The notes under the pieces were generated by a model. It made no database searches and was not told where the DNA came from. It was given only the letters and a program-made list of their open reading frames with translations. Both the position numbers and the translations under genes were made by a program. From Sulfurospirillum_A sp029027265 (GTDB lineage Bacteria; Campylobacterota; Campylobacteria; Campylobacterales; Sulfurospirillaceae), in the NCBI GenBank assembly GCA_029027265.1, contig CP093061.1, positions 1,178,001 through 1,242,000 of the forward strand: 64,000 nucleotides of DNA, given 5' to 3'. Position 1 is the stretch's first letter. Each line of letters opens with the position of its first letter. Positions 55,855 to 64,000 of the stretch are shown here, piece after piece.

Positions 55855-57906
55855 ATGATAAAACCACTTTTAATAGAGATAGGTGTTGAGGAACTTCCAG
55901 CAGTTCCATTTTTGAAAGAGTTACCAAATATAGAAAAAAAATGGCTTGATATTCTTGAAACCAATGGACTTGGTTGTGAATTTAAGTTTTACTATACTCC
56001 TAGAAGATTGGTTCTGTGGCATAGTGAATTTCCTACTTCTCAGGAAAATGCAGATGTAGAATTTTTTGGAGCACCTGTAGCAGTAGCATACAAAGATGGT
56101 GAGCCAACTCCTGCTGCAAATGGTTTTGCTAAGAAATGTGGAGTAGAGCTTGAAGAGATAGGACGTGCAACTAAAAATGGCAAAGAAGTTCTTTATTTCA
56201 AAAAAGAGGTACAAGGGCAAGATTCAAAAACTCTTATAGGCAGTATGGTTGAAGAGTTTCTCTCAAAACTAAACTTTGGAAAGTCTATGAGATGGGGAAG
56301 TTACGAGAAGAGTTTTATCCGTCCTATTCGGTGGATTGGAGCTATGCTTGGTGATGAGCACGTACCTTTTAAAGTTTATAACGTAGAATCAAAGTATTTT
56401 TCATACCCTCATAGAACTATTTCATATGAGCCTTTTGCCTATGATTTTGCAGGGGATTATTTTAAAAAACTTGAGAAAGGTGGCGTTGTACTTTACCAAA
56501 ACAAGCGTAAAGAGATGGTACTAGAGCAATTTAAAACAATAGAAAAAGACAATGGTATTGAAATTGAAATTGATGAAGAGTTATTGGCTGAAATAGTTGC
56601 TATTACAGAGCAACCTAGGGCTTTGATAGGAACTTTTGATAAAGAGTTTTTGAGACTTCCTCCTGAGGTTATTATTACTTCTATGAAAGAACATCAACGG
56701 TATTTTCCAGTTTTTGAGAATGGTGAAGTAACAAACAAATTCATTGTAGTTTCAAATGCTATTAGTAAAGATTATGATTTAATTGTAAAAGGAAATGAAA
56801 AAGTACTTCGTGCTAGGTTGTCCGATGGACTCTTTTTTTATGACAATGACCTTAGAAATGGGCTTAGTTTCTCAGGACTAAAAAATGTAGTTTTCTTAGA
56901 TGGTCTTGGTTCAGTTTTTGACAAAGTAATAAGAGAAAAAGCTGTGATTGAGTACCTTGAAAACAAGTATGAGAAAAATCTAAGCATTGAAATTGATTAT
57001 AAGAACAAAAAAGAGATACAAGATACTCTTAACCGTGCTATTATGCTAAGTAAAGCAGACCTTCTTAGTGAGATGGTATATGAGTTTACTGAGCTTCAAG
57101 GTCTTATGGGATACTACTATGCAAAAGCAGCTGGGGAAGATGAGCTTGTATGTTTAGCACTAAAAGAGCAGTATTTACCGAAAAGTTTTGAAGGGGAACT
57201 TCCAAGTAACTTGTGTAGTTCTTTAGTAGCAATGTCAAACAAAATTGACTCTTTGATTGCCTTGTTTAGCATAGGTAAAGTTCCAACAGGTACAAAAGAC
57301 CCGTTTGCACTTCGTAGAGCAGTAAACGGTATTATTAAAATAGTCTTGGATCAGAATTTATCATTTGACATAAAAGAAGATTTGAAAAGTCTAAGTAGTA
57401 ACTATGCAAACTTTGAAATAGAAAAACTTGAACTATTTTTCTTAGAGAGAATCAATCAGTTTTTTGATGCAAATCCTTCTGTCATAAAAGCAGTTGTAAG
57501 TAGTGGTGAGAGAGACATAGTAAAACTCTCGAAAAAAATAGAAGCACTAAAAGCAATAGCAAATGGTAGTGGATCTAAAGAGGTTTTTTCTACATTTAAA
57601 AGAGTTGCCAATATTATTAAAGATGTTAATATAGAAAAAGAATTACATGTAGATGAAAAACTTTTTGAAACCGATGAAGAGAAAGCTTTACATGTAGAAT
57701 TCGTAAAGAGAGCTTCAAAAGATTATAAAACATACGAAGAGAAATTAGATGCACTATTTGGATTAAAACCTCAAATAGATAACTTTTTTGATAACGTTAT
57801 GGTAAATGCTGAAAATATTGATGTAAAAACGAACAGACAAAACTTAATTGCAACAATCTATAAAGAGTTTAAGTCAATAGCAGATATAAAAGAGATTACG
57901 CTTTAA
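55855..57906 (+). CDS. glyS: Glycyl-tRNA synthetase beta subunit
   Basis: 683 residues, usual length. LLIEIGVEELPAVPFLKELP, NFGKSMRWGSYEKSFIRPIR, PPEVIITSMKEHQRYFPVFE, FALRRAVNGIIKI (HD-like part). Works with GlyQ (not in the window). Two TACATGTA motifs lie 45 bp apart near the 3' end. Ends next to mobile-element debris. Confidence 0.96.
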   Translation: MIKPLLIEIGVEELPAVPFLKELPNIEKKWLDILETNGLGCEFKFYYTPRRLVLWHSEFPTSQENADVEFFGAPVAVAYKDGEPTPAANGFAKKCGVELEEIGRATKNGKEVLYFKKEVQGQDSKTLIGSMVEEFLSKLNFGKSMRWGSYEKSFIRPIRWIGAMLGDEHVPFKVYNVESKYFSYPHRTISYEPFAYDFAGDYFKKLEKGGVVLYQNKRKEMVLEQFKTIEKDNGIEIEIDEELLAEIVAITEQPRALIGTFDKEFLRLPPEVIITSMKEHQRYFPVFENGEVTNKFIVVSNAISKDYDLIVKGNEKVLRARLSDGLFFYDNDLRNGLSFSGLKNVVFLDGLGSVFDKVIREKAVIEYLENKYEKNLSIEIDYKNKKEIQDTLNRAIMLSKADLLSEMVYEFTELQGLMGYYYAKAAGEDELVCLALKEQYLPKSFEGELPSNLCSSLVAMSNKIDSLIALFSIGKVPTGTKDPFALRRAVNGIIKIVLDQNLSFDIKEDLKSLSSNYANFEIEKLELFFLERINQFFDANPSVIKAVVSSGERDIVKLSKKIEALKAIANGSGSKEVFSTFKRVANIIKDVNIEKELHVDEKLFETDEEKALHVEFVKRASKDYKTYEEKLDALFGLKPQIDNFFDNVMVNAENIDVKTNRQNLIATIYKEFKSIADIKEITL

Positions 57907-58062
57907 TGAAATTATAAATAACTACAAGTAGCTATAGAGTCTAATATATAGGGCTTTATATTGAGTTGTGCTGCAAAATCTGCTACATCTATTTCTATCT
58001 TCATTTGTAAATCCTTCTGTGTTCAACATATTATCTAATTGACACAGAATTCTTTACAGTCC
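57907..58062 (-). mobile_element. Truncated end of an IS256-type element
   Basis: On the minus strand GGGACTGTAAAGAATTCTGT starts at 58062 and looks like an IS256-family terminal repeat. About 50 bases on, an ATG behind AGAAGGATTTACAA reads MKIEIDVADFAAQLNIKPYI, plausible as a transposase N-terminus. It is cut off towards glyS. The AAA ATPase frame ends at its border. Confidence 0.45.
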
Positions 58063-58262
58063 CTGGAATAACACTACTCTTCCCATTTTCACCAACAATA
58101 GCAGTTATATTTATGTTTTTAGGAAAAATAGATTTATAATCAGTATTTTCATCTATAGTTAAATTTTTATTATCATAGCTACATGTAAAACGAGGGCTAA
58201 AATTAAAGTCCTCATTTTTTATTTTTTTATAATTTTCAATCAATTAGGTAAACAAGTTCCAT
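58063..58262 (-). pseudogene. AAA ATPase, N-terminal fragment ending just after the P-loop
   Basis: ATG at 58262 reads MELVYLID and then stops. After a 4-bp tandem duplication (ATTGATTG) the correct frame continues IENYKKIKNEDFNFSPRFTC, ... NINITAIVGENGKSS, where the Walker A motif lacks the usual second Gly of GSGKS (GENGKSS). The N-terminus MELVYL...ENYK...FNFSP is, from memory, typical of a family of Campylobacterota AAA ATPases. The rest is removed at an IS256-like end. Overlaps the RCC1 gene by 19 bp, so it was the last gene of that operon. Confidence 0.6.
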
Positions 58263-59536
58263 TTTTCTTTTATACAAAGACCTATTGTATCACTAAAAGG
58301 ACTGCTAAATTTATAAAGTTTAGAAATGGTAAAATCATATATATAACTTGTACCATTTCCACAAGCTATTTCAATATCGTGTGTAATATCAATTAAATCT
58401 GAAAATTCTTCAAGTACTTTTGGCTTTCTTTCTACATAATGATTTGTATGATGTCTGTCTTTAAATATAATACCTGTTTCAAAATAGGTTGTATAATGAT
58501 CTTTTTGTTCACCTAGTTGACATCTATCATTTTCACCCCATCCATACAGCGAATCATCAGTTAAAGCAGTCACAAAACTACTACTATAATCATGTGTTGT
58601 TCTAACTTGTTTAATATTTCCTTTTAATCCATATACTTTTGAAAAAGATTCTTTATCTGAGTCACTATCAAGCCCTAACTGTCCATCTTTATTTGATCCT
58701 ATAGAGTACAAAGTATTGTTTTTTGTTAATATAAAAAGATAATTACTTCCAGTAATAATTTTTTTAACTATTGAATTTTCATGTAGTCCTTTAGGTTGAA
58801 AAAAAGCATCTTTATCATGTTCACACCAATCTAAATGAGATTGACCTAGATTACTTATAAAAATTTTATTGTCTTTATCTAGTAAAACTAATCCATTATC
58901 TGAGTTACCATAAAGAAATTCAACATCTTTTACTTTAAAACTTAATTTATAAGGAACAAAAACCAAAGAATCTACAATTTTGCCTGTTGCATATAAATCT
59001 CCATTTTCTAATAGCACTATAGAAGAATCAGCAGCAGCAATAACTTTTACAGGTTTTATATCTTTAGGTAAGCCAATAACCTTAAACGGTGACAGTCTAT
59101 CATCTCTTGTATCATCCCCCAATTGTCCATAATAAGAATATCCCCATCCATATACATCACCATTTTCAAATAAAGCCAATGAATGATTTTTTCCAGCATT
59201 TATTGATACACATTTTATATCTTTTGGTAAATCAATTACATCTACAGGTTTATCGTAATAATTATTATCACTTCCTATACCTAAACATCCATATGAATTT
59301 CGTCCAAATGATTTTATAAATCCATTATTATCAATAATCATGCCAAAATTATCTCCAATAGAGAATTTTTTTTGCATAAGTGATAATTCTAAATCTACTA
59401 AAACAACTAAAGGTTCTATATTTTCTACTAACTTATTTATATCTTTTTGCTTTGAGCTATCTTGTTCTATTTTATTTTGAGCTTTACTGTTTAAGTTTGG
59501 ATGATTTTTAGCAAATAACTCTTGAGCTACTACAAC
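58244..59536 (-). pseudogene. RCC1-repeat protein, probably the C-terminal part of a frameshifted gene
   Basis: From ATG 59377 it has 377 residues with RCC1-type blades (GDNFGMIIDNNGFIKSFGRN, AGKNHSLALFENGDVYGWGY, NTLYSIGSNKDGQLGLDSDS, ALTDDSLYGWGENDRCQLG). No Shine-Dalgarno precedes that ATG, and the frame is open upstream to 59536 (VVVAQELFAKNHPNLNSK). That stretch overlaps the end of the helical gene. Removing one base near 59535 joins both into one protein of ~750 residues (ALEIL + VVVAQELF). A beta-propeller for protein binding is expected. Confidence 0.65.
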
Positions 59537-60503
59537 TTAAAATTTCTAAAGCTATATCTTGAAATTGTATCTTTTTCTCTGTGTTTACACCTGCACTTTG
59601 AATATGCCCTAATATAATTTTTTTTATGGCTTCTTTTTTTTCTATATTTAAATGCTTAATTAATGCATTAACGGCAATATTACTTTTGCTATAATTATCA
59701 GAAATCTGATATAGACTATTAAAAGTTGGTGAAGCTATTTCTTCAACTAAAAAAGAGGTATCTATTTTCTCAATATTATAGTTATTTAAAGTAGTTATTT
59801 CACTAAATGTTTCAAATGAAGTTTCCTTAATTTCATCTATTAAATTGTTCACAAATTCTTCTAAAGTTATCTTTTCTTTTCTATCAATTTTAGCATTATG
59901 AATAGCTTGTTGTAGGCATTGAATATTTTTCATATTCCAATCTTCTGCTTTTTTTGACCTAAAATCACGAACTAAACATAAAAGTCGCATATGTTTTGGA
60001 TATCGTTCATCATAATCTTGTACTTCAATTGTAGTAAGCCACTGTTGTATATCAACTGCTACTTCAAGTTCATCAAGCCTTTTTGTATGAGAGTTAAACC
60101 TGTTTTTAACTTTTGTAGCAAATCTAGCTATTTCCTCTCTCGTTTCATCTTCTTTAATTGCTAATGTTTCAAGGTTGTTTTTTATAGTTATTAGGGAGTG
60201 AGCCATTAGAATATCTCGCTCATTTAGCATTTGAAGATAACGCCATCCTACCTTTTGCATTTCTGTTAAATCATTTTGATTGTCTCTTTGCATCTTGGCA
60301 GTTTTACCAGAAAATGAAGACATACACCTTTTGAAAAAACCTTTATCTTTATACTCTTCTAATCTCTCATTTGTGCAATACATCAATCTTGTTGCATCCA
60401 TAGCTAACTGTTCAGCTAATTCTTTATTATTCTCAGCCCATTGAAGTTTGCTATTTAACTGTTTATCTATTTCAACAACTTCATTTTTATTCATTGCTAA
60501 CAT
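59508..60503 (-). CDS. Helical protein of unknown function, likely N-terminal part of the RCC1 protein
   Basis: 331 residues, good Shine-Dalgarno AAGGAGAA before ATG 60503. Mostly helical: NERLEEYKDKGFFKRCMSSF, MQKVGWRYLQMLNERDILMA, EEIARFATKVKNRFNSHTKR, then a second helical half from ~150. Two Cys-rich spots and a frameshifted tail (LSCSSSRVIC). Not recognised. It follows the glycine-rich gene by 23 bp in the same operon. Confidence 0.65.
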   Translation of the reverse strand: MLAMNKNEVVEIDKQLNSKLQWAENNKELAEQLAMDATRLMYCTNERLEEYKDKGFFKRCMSSFSGKTAKMQRDNQNDLTEMQKVGWRYLQMLNERDILMAHSLITIKNNLETLAIKEDETREEIARFATKVKNRFNSHTKRLDELEVAVDIQQWLTTIEVQDYDERYPKHMRLLCLVRDFRSKKAEDWNMKNIQCLQQAIHNAKIDRKEKITLEEFVNNLIDEIKETSFETFSEITTLNNYNIEKIDTSFLVEEIASPTFNSLYQISDNYSKSNIAVNALIKHLNIEKKEAIKKIILGHIQSAGVNTEKKIQFQDIALEILSCSSSRVIC

Positions 60504-60526
60504 ATATTACTTCTCCTTAATTATTA

Positions 60527-61668
60527 TCATATTTCATCAATTGCTGTAGACATTTTAGAACCTGATAATTCTAATCTTTTAATTTTTTCAGCAAATAAAT
60601 TATCAAGTTTTTTTTCTTCTTTTAAAAATTCAGTAAATAAAACTTGCCCTTGAAATATATTGGTTGATACATTTTGTAGTATAGAGAGTGATTGATTTAA
60701 GTTAGTTGTATTTCTTAGCATATCTGAGTATGCTTGTTCAATGTGATTTTCTATTGCTATCTGCATAGCTAAACCTGCTATAAGACCTCCAGATACACCA
60801 CCAACTGCACCAAATAACATAAGCCCAGTAGAGCCAGCAGTATAACCAAGTGATATTGCAGTCGCCGCACCTACTGAAAAACCAACTGCACCACCTGTTG
60901 CTCCAGTGGCAGTATTGAGCATATTCTTACCTTGTCTTTCATAAAATTCAGCTTTAGTAATTTTTCCTGAACCTAATTTCACTAAATCTTTAACTGCATC
61001 AACAGCACAAATAACTCCTATCGTTACAACATTAGATTTCATCATCCCCTTTAAACTTTGCTCTGTAAGCTTTTTTACTAATTTTTTTGTGCCATATCTT
61101 ACTATTAAACTTTGTGATCCAGTAACAGCACTAGCTTTAACAGCACTATCAGCCGCAGAAGAAGCTGTCTCAGAAATAATTTTATATACAGCCTCTTCTT
61201 CTGTCATTTTTCCATCTTTAACCATTTTACAATATAAAACAGTATTGTAAGTACCTGACATTATTGCAGAAATAGTTGCTGCTCCTTTAGCTGCTTTTTT
61301 CATTTGTTGCATAGTTGATTTTGTTTGATATTTATTTTCCAAATCATTTTTATGGTCTGATGTCTTATGATTTTTAGCGAATTCTTCAGCCTCTTTTTTT
61401 GATAATGGAGTTGATTCACTTTCTCCTGTATTGATTCTATCTGTTGCTTTTTCTTCAACTTGAGTAGCAGCTTTTTTAACTTCACTTCTTCCATTTGGAC
61501 CACTCTCTTTTAATTTTGTTTTACGAGCTTGGTCTTTTATACTGGGTTCATTACCATTTGAATTAACTTGATCTGATGGTCCTAACAGAGAATCCATATC
61601 CTCATATTTTGCTTTTCCATTTTTTGTTTCTCGCATAGCTTTTGCTGTACAATCTAAATTTTTATAGT
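60527..61668 (-). pseudogene. Glycine-rich membrane protein, 3' part of IS-split gene
   Basis: About 380 residues. Polar N-terminal part (SEVKKAATQVEEKATDRINT, ESTPLSKKEAEEFAKNHK), then several hydrophobic Gly/Ala-rich segments (AKGAATISAIMSGTYNT; GVICAVDAVKDLVKLGSGKI; TATGATGGAVGFSVGAATAI; LMLFGAVGGVSGGLIAGLAM). The 5' part lies at 62569-62931. With the IS and one TA removed the frame reads on without a break (SQSKY-Y-YKNLDCTAKAMRE). Such glycine-zipper helices occur in pore-forming or membrane-inserting proteins; no family recognised. Confidence 0.7.
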
Positions 61669-62567
61669 AGACTTCTTTCAAAAGTCACTTAATATCTTTC
61701 AATTTCAACTCAAAATTATAAATACCAGCAATTAAGTTAAACCGTAAGCCAAATCTTTTTCTTCTATTACGATAGGTTTCTGAGATGATACGAAATCGTT
61801 TTAGTACACCTATAACATGTTCTACAAATATACGTTTTGATGCAAATATTTTATTATCTTTTTTATCTTCATGACTTAATGGTTTTAACTTACTTTTTTT
61901 CTTTGGAATAAGGGTATTATTGTGTATCTTTTTTATTCCCAAATATCCGGTATCAACATTAACTTGTATATTTGGATTTAGTGGTAATTTACTTTTTTTA
62001 TACAACTTAAAATCATGTAGTTTCCCTTCTGAACACGTAGTTGCTAAAATGGTTAACTCTTTTGCATCAACAACTAGTTGTGTTTTTAGTGTATGTCGTT
62101 TCTTTTTCCCTGAATAGTATCTCTGTTGCTTTTTTTTGGACGTTGAATAGGTGATTCAGTTGCATCAACCAAGATAACTTCAATCTCCATATCATTCATC
62201 AATCTATTCTTTGTTGGAAGTGAAAAAACTTTTGAGTTTATCAATATATCTTCTGCTCTTTTTATCATTTTATAACAGCTTGATTCACTGATACTGTAAT
62301 CTACACTTATATGATAATATGTACGATATTCTCTTAAATATTCAAGCATCATTAAAATCTGATCTGCATAGATTAATTTTAGGGGACGACCTGATATCTT
62401 CTTTCTTTTCTCTTCGAAATCTTTTAAAAGTTTAACCATCAATTCAAAGGTCTCTTTTTTTACACCTGTCAATCGTTTAAATTGCTCTGGTTTCTTATTC
62501 TCTATTTTTTTATATTTACTCATATTCTTTACTAAGCAATTTTCATTCTTACTTTTGAAAGATGTCT
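61669..62567 (-). mobile_element. IS5-family insertion sequence, 899 bp (copy 2)
   Basis: Same ends and length as copy 1 at 44712-45610 but inverted; TA at 61668-61669 and 62567-62568. Recent: only one coding difference was noticed. It splits the gene at 60527-62931. Confidence 0.92.
61685..62523 (-). CDS. IS5-family transposase, two frames joined by -1 shift (copy 2)
   Basis: Frames 62523-62086 and ~62150-61685 meet at the same A8G run as in copy 1. DDE motifs as described there. Residue RRKRFG is the family-like variant; copy 1 has RRKKFG. Confidence 0.88.
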
Positions 62568-62931
62568 AGTATTTTGATTGTGATTGATGAGTAACTTTTC
62601 CATCTTTTACTGCAATCAAATCAGGAGTATCATTTTTCTTAAAACTATTATCATACCATTCTGTATCATTATCAGTATAAACTCTTGTCTTATCTTCATT
62701 TAATATTGCATCTAAATTATGACTTTCAGCATGTGAGGTTTCTGCCGAAAAACCAGCTTTAACAGCAGTTGATTGGTTTGTATTTGAAATATCAGTAAAA
62801 GCATTATTGGCTTTTGCAATTTCTTCAACCATATCAAATATTTGTTGTTTCGCCTGCATTGTAAAAATAGGATTTGTTTCTCCTAATTGAGAAAATGCTT
62901 TTTCAAATTTTTTTTCTATTTTTTCACTCAT
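62566..62931 (-). pseudogene. Glycine-rich membrane protein, 5' part of IS-split gene
   Basis: 121 codons before the IS. MSEKIEKKFEKAFSQLGETN, then AETSHAESHNLDAILNEDKT and DLIAVKDGKVTHQSQSKY; charged and soluble-looking. AAAAAAGGTA upstream serves as ribosome binding site. This is the first gene of the minus-strand operon; 320 bp of gene-free DNA lie upstream. Confidence 0.7.
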
Positions 62932-63252
62932 AAAAATACCTTTTTTGTGTTAGCCTATTTTTAAGACTTTTGTTAAATAATTTTACAATTAAGTAAATGA
63001 AAACATTCTTAATAAGTAAATATTTTTTATTATCATTAGCATAAAATAGAAAGATTTTATAGTATAAGTATTTAAAAACATAAATGCAATTATAAAATTG
63101 CACAATTTTTTTGATTCATTATCAAATGCTTCAATACTTTATACAAAACGATACTAATAAAAATTAAAATATCTAAAACCACAAATGAACAATTTGATAA
63201 ACTTGCCCAACTTTTAAAATATGCTCCTGCTAAGGGAGCGTTTAAAATTCCG
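62932..63252. other. Gene-free 320 bp
   Basis: Probably contains the promoter of the minus-strand operon. Near 63180-63250 the plus strand reads TTNEQFDKLAQLLKYAPAKG, which may be the start of another transposase fragment, cut by the IS3 end. No other feature supported. Confidence 0.35.
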
Positions 63253-63352
63253 TGTCACATAAATGTATAATGCACCCCATAAACCAAACCACTTAAACAA
63301 GTTTTCTTATTCCAAATGATAGAATAAAAAAGAAAAAAAAGAAGGGTGTAAT

Positions 63353-64000
63353 ATGAGTACCAAACGAAAAAGGTATAGTGCCGATTTTAAAGCCAAACTG
63401 GTTTTGAAAGTTTTCTCAAAGAGAGTCATCACTTCGTGAGCGTTTCACTTGACAAGAGAAGGTGATAAAACAATAAATGAGATAGCAAGTGAATATGAGA
63501 TTATTCCAAAGAACCTGATAAACTGGAAGCAACAATTTTTAGATAATATGAGTCTGGCATTCGATAAAAGTTCAGTAGTAAAAGAGTATAAAGAAGAGAT
63601 AAAAACTCTACAGAAATCTAAAGATGAGTTAGCCAAAAAAGTAGGAAATCTAACTATCGAAAAGGACTTTCTTGAGGGAAAGCTCATAAGCTTGGCATCA
63701 TCTAAAGAGCGACAAGTTTTAGTTGATTCCAAGCACACCTTATCACTTAACAAACAATGTAGATTGTTACATGTAAATAAATCATCACTCTACTATAAAC
63801 CAACCAAGCCATTTAGCAGCAGTAGGGATATAGGCATACTTGATGCCATCAATAATATATATTCTGATTTCCCATCATATGGATATAGAAGAATATACAA
63901 ACAACTCCAAAGAGATGGTTACAATGTAGGCAAAAAGTTTGTCAAAAAAGCAATGAAGCATATGGGTATAAAGGCTCTATATCCCAAGCCTAACACAACC
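63353..64000 (+). pseudogene. IS3-family transposase, interrupted and 3' partial
   Basis: MSTKRKRYSADFKAKLVLKV (OrfA helix-turn-helix) runs into an inserted block with an in-frame TGA at 63437. After the block the same frame continues GDKTINEIASEYEIIPKNLI, the Leu-zipper part, and directly into OrfB-like sequence (CRLLHVNKSSLYYKP, YSDFPSYGYRRIYKQLQRDG). OrfA and OrfB are in one frame here. The block's length keeps the frame, so only the stop breaks the gene. Confidence 0.7.
63413..63456 (+). repeat. 43-bp hairpin block inserted in the IS3 gene
   Basis: TCTCAAAGAGAG and CATCACTTCGTGAG form two small hairpins, followed by CGTTTCACTTGACAAG. It aligns without gaps to the block at 32301-32259 (minus strand), which is inserted in intergenic repeat copy F. 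Confidence 0.6.

Larger units (their letters stand above)
63253..64000 (+). mobile_element. IS3-family element, left part
   Basis: Probable left end TGTCACATAAATGTATAATG at 63253, 100 bp before the transposase ATG. The element runs off the window. Its transposase gene carries a 43-bp insertion. Confidence 0.65.

Noticed and set aside
57907..57960. tRNA or terminator after glyS
   Set aside because: No cloverleaf and no stem with T-run could be drawn.
58031..58243. Independent 70-residue gene starting at TTG 58243
   Set aside because: It is the ATPase frame after a 4-bp duplication; the real ATG is 58262 and the last residues come from an IS end.
63445..63753. Minus-strand frame of 102 codons
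   Set aside because: Antisense to the IS3 transposase, whose plus-strand reading shows clear family motifs.

Overview
The window is AT-rich chromosomal DNA from a member of the Campylobacterota (order Campylobacterales; a Sulfurimonas-, Sulfurovum- or Arcobacter-like free-living type is plausible, the genus cannot be fixed from here). Grounds: the gene order CiaD-like / cca / purU is, from memory, that of Campylobacter jejuni; flgF and flgG are paired behind a textbook Campylobacter-type sigma-54 promoter; lepB, folD and hemL have typical proteobacterial sequences; codon use is strongly A/T biased.

Layout. 1-21863: a type I secretion locus. It holds the 3' end of a cadherin-like RTX adhesin, an ankyrin protein, a 4302-residue RTX protein with almost identical 345- and 207-residue tandem repeats, then the complete exporter (TolC-like outer membrane protein, ABC transporter with a C39-like domain, HlyD-type adaptor). 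The two substrates share a secretion signal, and the first one is followed by a fossil of the tolC start. 21870-24578: a graveyard of mobile elements (IS256 relic, 5' end of an IS110, a MITE, an outer-membrane-protein pseudogene, an IS5-family element whose ends match the MITE). 24685-41546: chromosomal housekeeping (EamA exporter, broken TolC-SH3 gene, M50 peptidase, lepB, folD, cytochrome c, hemL, AtpZ-like, rpoD, solute-binding protein, flgF/flgG, azlCD, META-domain lipoproteins, msrB). 41547-45610: a low-density patch with an MFS and a DMT transporter and an IS5-family copy. 45675-57906: msrA, leuD, leuB, CiaD-like, cca, purU, trmL, flavoprotein, carbonic anhydrase, EEP nuclease-like, CAP-domain protein and glyS. 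57907-64000: a decayed minus-strand operon (glycine-rich membrane protein, helical protein, RCC1 repeats, AAA ATPase start), broken by an IS5-family copy, a frameshift, a 4-bp duplication and an IS256-type end, then an IS3 element.

Three genome-scale signals stand out. (1) The palindrome TACATGTA occurs 27 times by my reading, in genes and between them, but never inside the RTX coding sequences or in the bulk of the right-hand island. (2) A family of intergenic repeats ends in a hairpin followed at once by the Shine-Dalgarno box and start codon of the next gene (hemL/atpZ-like, flgF/flgG, leuD/leuB, leuB/TPR, glyS, rpoD/PAS gene). (3) A separate 43-bp hairpin block is inserted both inside one of those repeats and inside an IS3 transposase gene.

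The best candidate for an undescribed system is the broken operon at 58031-62931 (glycine-rich membrane protein + helical/RCC1 protein + AAA ATPase); intact relatives elsewhere would be the place to study it.
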